Shown here piece after piece: positions 6,258 to 7,601 of a DNA stretch of 7,601 nucleotides. This DNA is from Acidobacteriota bacterium (GTDB taxonomy: Bacteria; Acidobacteriota; Holophagae; Thermotomaculales; Thermotomaculaceae): the NCBI GenBank assembly GCA_003650445.1, contig QMQE01000125.1:1-7601 (forward strand), read 5' to 3'. Below the pieces are notes generated by a model. It saw only the letters and a list, made by a program, of their open reading frames with translations. It searched no databases and had not been told where the DNA came from. The stretch's first letter is position 1, and every line of letters starts with the position of its first letter. The translations under genes and the position numbers were made by a program.

Positions 6258-6311
6258 CGCATTTTCAGTGGTAGAATTATATGGCCTGAGTCTTTCCCCA
6301 AAGGCGGCACG

Positions 6312-7265
6312 ATGACAAACTGTTCAGAAAAGGGACCCCATCTCCTGACTTCCCACGGAAAAATAATCAAGCTCCCTGTGACGGACACAGATTCACTTTT
6401 TATGCGGCGTTTCTGTGAAAACCCGGAAGGAAAACCGGTATTGATGGTTCATGGCGCCATTGAAGACAGCCATATTTTTTATTCTGAATCGGGTTTGGGA
6501 TTGGCTCCATTCCTTGCCAGGCAGGGATTTGATGTGTATGTGGTGGATTTCAGAGGACACGGATGCAGCAGGCCCGCCATCAGCCGGGAAAGTCACTACG
6601 GGCAATATGAGATGATCTGTGAAGACTTTCCTGCCATGCTTCATGCCGTACGCCGGGAACGCGGAACTTCATCGGTTTCGCTTGTGGCGCATTCCCTTGG
6701 CGGGGTCATTGCTTCGGCTTCACTGGTCCGGTTTCCTGAACTCAGAAAGTATGTTTCAGCCATGGTGTATTTCGGGTCCAAACGCGTTGTGCAGGCACGA
6801 AACATTCAGAGATTTATGAAAATAGACCTGATGTGGAGAATGGTTGGTGGCATTTTGTGTCGCTTGTACGGCTATCTCCCGGCACGCCAATTTTCCTTTG
6901 GAGCAGACAATGAAACCCTCGGATACTTTCGGGAAAGCTGCAAATGGATTCGCCCTGGTAAGTGGGTTGACCCAAGGGATGGTTTCGACTACGGGAAAGG
7001 CGCAAGAGGAATTGTCTTTCCCCCTGCCCTGTTTATTGCCGGGGCAGGAGATAAATGCCTGGGTTTCCCGGGAGATGTCCGGGCATTCATGGATGAACAC
7101 GGGCAGGATCAGCCTTTTCACTTTCTGCTTCTTTCAAGGGGAAACGGCAATCTTCTGGACTATGGCCACATTGACATGCTGACAGGGAAAGATGCGTCCC
7201 ATGATCATTTTCCCCAGGTGGCACAGTGGCTTCTTAACCCGAGCAATTTGAACAAATCCGGTTAA
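6312..7265 (+). CDS. Alpha/beta hydrolase (serine hydrolase/lipase-like)
   Basis: This 317-residue cytoplasmic protein has no signal peptide. It shows the alpha/beta-hydrolase landmarks in order: the oxyanion-hole HG at 47-48 after the strand KPVLMV, the strand DVYVVDFRGHG at 74-84, and the nucleophile elbow VAHSLGG with Ser128. The acid residue Asp247 sits in FIAGAGDKC after a late strand, and the catalytic His286 in DYGHIDML. All triad residues are present, so it should be active as an esterase, lipase or related hydrolase; the substrate is not evident. The elbow is AHSLG, with Ala in the first position of the usual GxSxG. No earlier in-frame ATG or GTG lies close upstream, so the ATG at 6312 is chosen; the ribosome binding site is weak (AAAGGCGG). 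It lies 54 bp after the permease remnant and converges with the receiver-domain gene. The stop codon lies inside a 10-bp palindrome (7259-7268). Confidence 0.88.
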   Translation: MTNCSEKGPHLLTSHGKIIKLPVTDTDSLFMRRFCENPEGKPVLMVHGAIEDSHIFYSESGLGLAPFLARQGFDVYVVDFRGHGCSRPAISRESHYGQYEMICEDFPAMLHAVRRERGTSSVSLVAHSLGGVIASASLVRFPELRKYVSAMVYFGSKRVVQARNIQRFMKIDLMWRMVGGILCRLYGYLPARQFSFGADNETLGYFRESCKWIRPGKWVDPRDGFDYGKGARGIVFPPALFIAGAGDKCLGFPGDVRAFMDEHGQDQPFHFLLLSRGNGNLLDYGHIDMLTGKDASHDHFPQVAQWLLNPSNLNKSG

Positions 7266-7306
7266 CCGCTTTCATTGCTTTTTGATAAGGCATCACTTTC
7301 ATGGAT

Positions 7307-7601
7307 TCAATCTTTTTTTTCTGAATTCCCGTCCAGAATGGATCGGATTCGGCCTGACACCTCGTCCATGGTATACGGTTTGTAAATCAGTGTATCCGGT
7401 ATTCCACCACGGCCGTTGAGAAAGTCGTCCGTGTACCCGGTGGAAAAAAGGATGGGGATTCCCGGAAATCGGGCCCGGAGTGTTTCAGCCAATTCCAGCC
7501 CGCCCATTTTCGGCATAATTACATCGGTAAATACAAGAGAAAACGCATTCGGCTGTTCTTGCAACACAGAAATTGCCTCTTCGCCATTTTCCACCGCCAC
7601 A
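7307..7601 (-). CDS. C-terminal response-regulator receiver domain (5' end outside window)
   Basis: The frame is open from the right edge to a TGA at 7307-7309, giving about 97 residues that are most of a receiver domain. Visible landmarks are the AVENGEEAI helix, the phospho-acceptor aspartate in LVFTDVIMPKMGG (codon at 7523-7525), the switch Ser/Thr in ILFSTGYTDD and the conserved lysine in IYKPY, followed by a last helix. The protein ends about 10 residues after the domain in an acidic/lysine tail (SEKKD) encoded by a run of eight A. The sequence type, with STGYTDD and KPYTMDEV, is common at the C-terminus of PAS-containing hybrid sensor kinases, where the receiver is the last domain. This is the likely full-length architecture, but a stand-alone regulator is possible. 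It is not obviously linked to the cytochrome operon. Confidence 0.87.
   Translation of the reverse strand, partial: VAVENGEEAISVLQEQPNAFSLVFTDVIMPKMGGLELAETLRARFPGIPILFSTGYTDDFLNGRGGIPDTLIYKPYTMDEVSGRIRSILDGNSEKKD

Noticed and set aside
7311..7320. T-run as intrinsic terminator of the hydrolase gene
   Set aside because: The T8 run lies inside the last codons of the opposite receiver-domain gene (Lys-Lys codons) and has no GC-rich stem directly before it. Only a 10-bp palindrome at the hydrolase stop codon, about 45 bp away, is present.

Overview
The window reads like a chromosomal segment of an anaerobic, respiring Gram-negative bacterium. It has an outer-membrane porin, periplasmic multiheme c-type cytochromes and a NapC/NirT-type quinol dehydrogenase with the architecture of the Geobacter ImcH family. 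That style suggests the Desulfobacterota/Desulfuromonadota (former Deltaproteobacteria), but this is inference from gene style and no taxonomic marker is present.

Layout: (1) 2-397, + strand: C-terminal end of an unrecognised, possibly barrel-fold protein, cut by the window edge. (2) 398-582: convergent intergenic gap holding a perfect 19-bp-stem palindrome at 482-521. (3) 583-4679, - strand: a compact three-gene operon transcribed right to left. It encodes an octaheme hydroxylamine-oxidoreductase-like (HAO-like) cytochrome, an ImcH/NapC-like membrane cytochrome with six apparent heme sites (one of them CX3CH), and an alginate-export-type porin, with gaps of 17 and 12 bp. (4) 4680-5059: a 380-bp divergent regulatory region with an FNR/CRP-type palindrome, a promoter on each strand and a long, hairpin-rich leader. 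(5) 5060-5545, + strand: an exported thioredoxin-fold protein with a CYWC motif, followed by an intrinsic terminator. (6) 5609-6257, + strand: remnant of a metal-efflux-type permease with a C-terminal heavy-metal-associated (HMA) domain, broken by an internal deletion and frameshift. (7) 6312-7265, + strand: an alpha/beta hydrolase with an intact catalytic triad. (8) 7307-7601, - strand: C-terminal response-regulator receiver domain of a protein running off the right edge.

How the genes may work together: the ImcH-like protein would take electrons from membrane quinol and pass them to the periplasmic octaheme enzyme. The enzyme would reduce a small substrate; nitrite, hydroxylamine or NO are the natural candidates from the HAO/NapC-type pairs (haoCA) known in Campylobacterota. 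The porin would let substrate in or product out. The FNR/CRP-like box lies near -40 for the cytochrome operon and near -71 for the divergent thioredoxin gene, so one regulator could switch both in response to anaerobiosis or nitrosative stress. Heme counts, spacing and the box are read directly from the sequence; substrate and electron-flow direction are inference.
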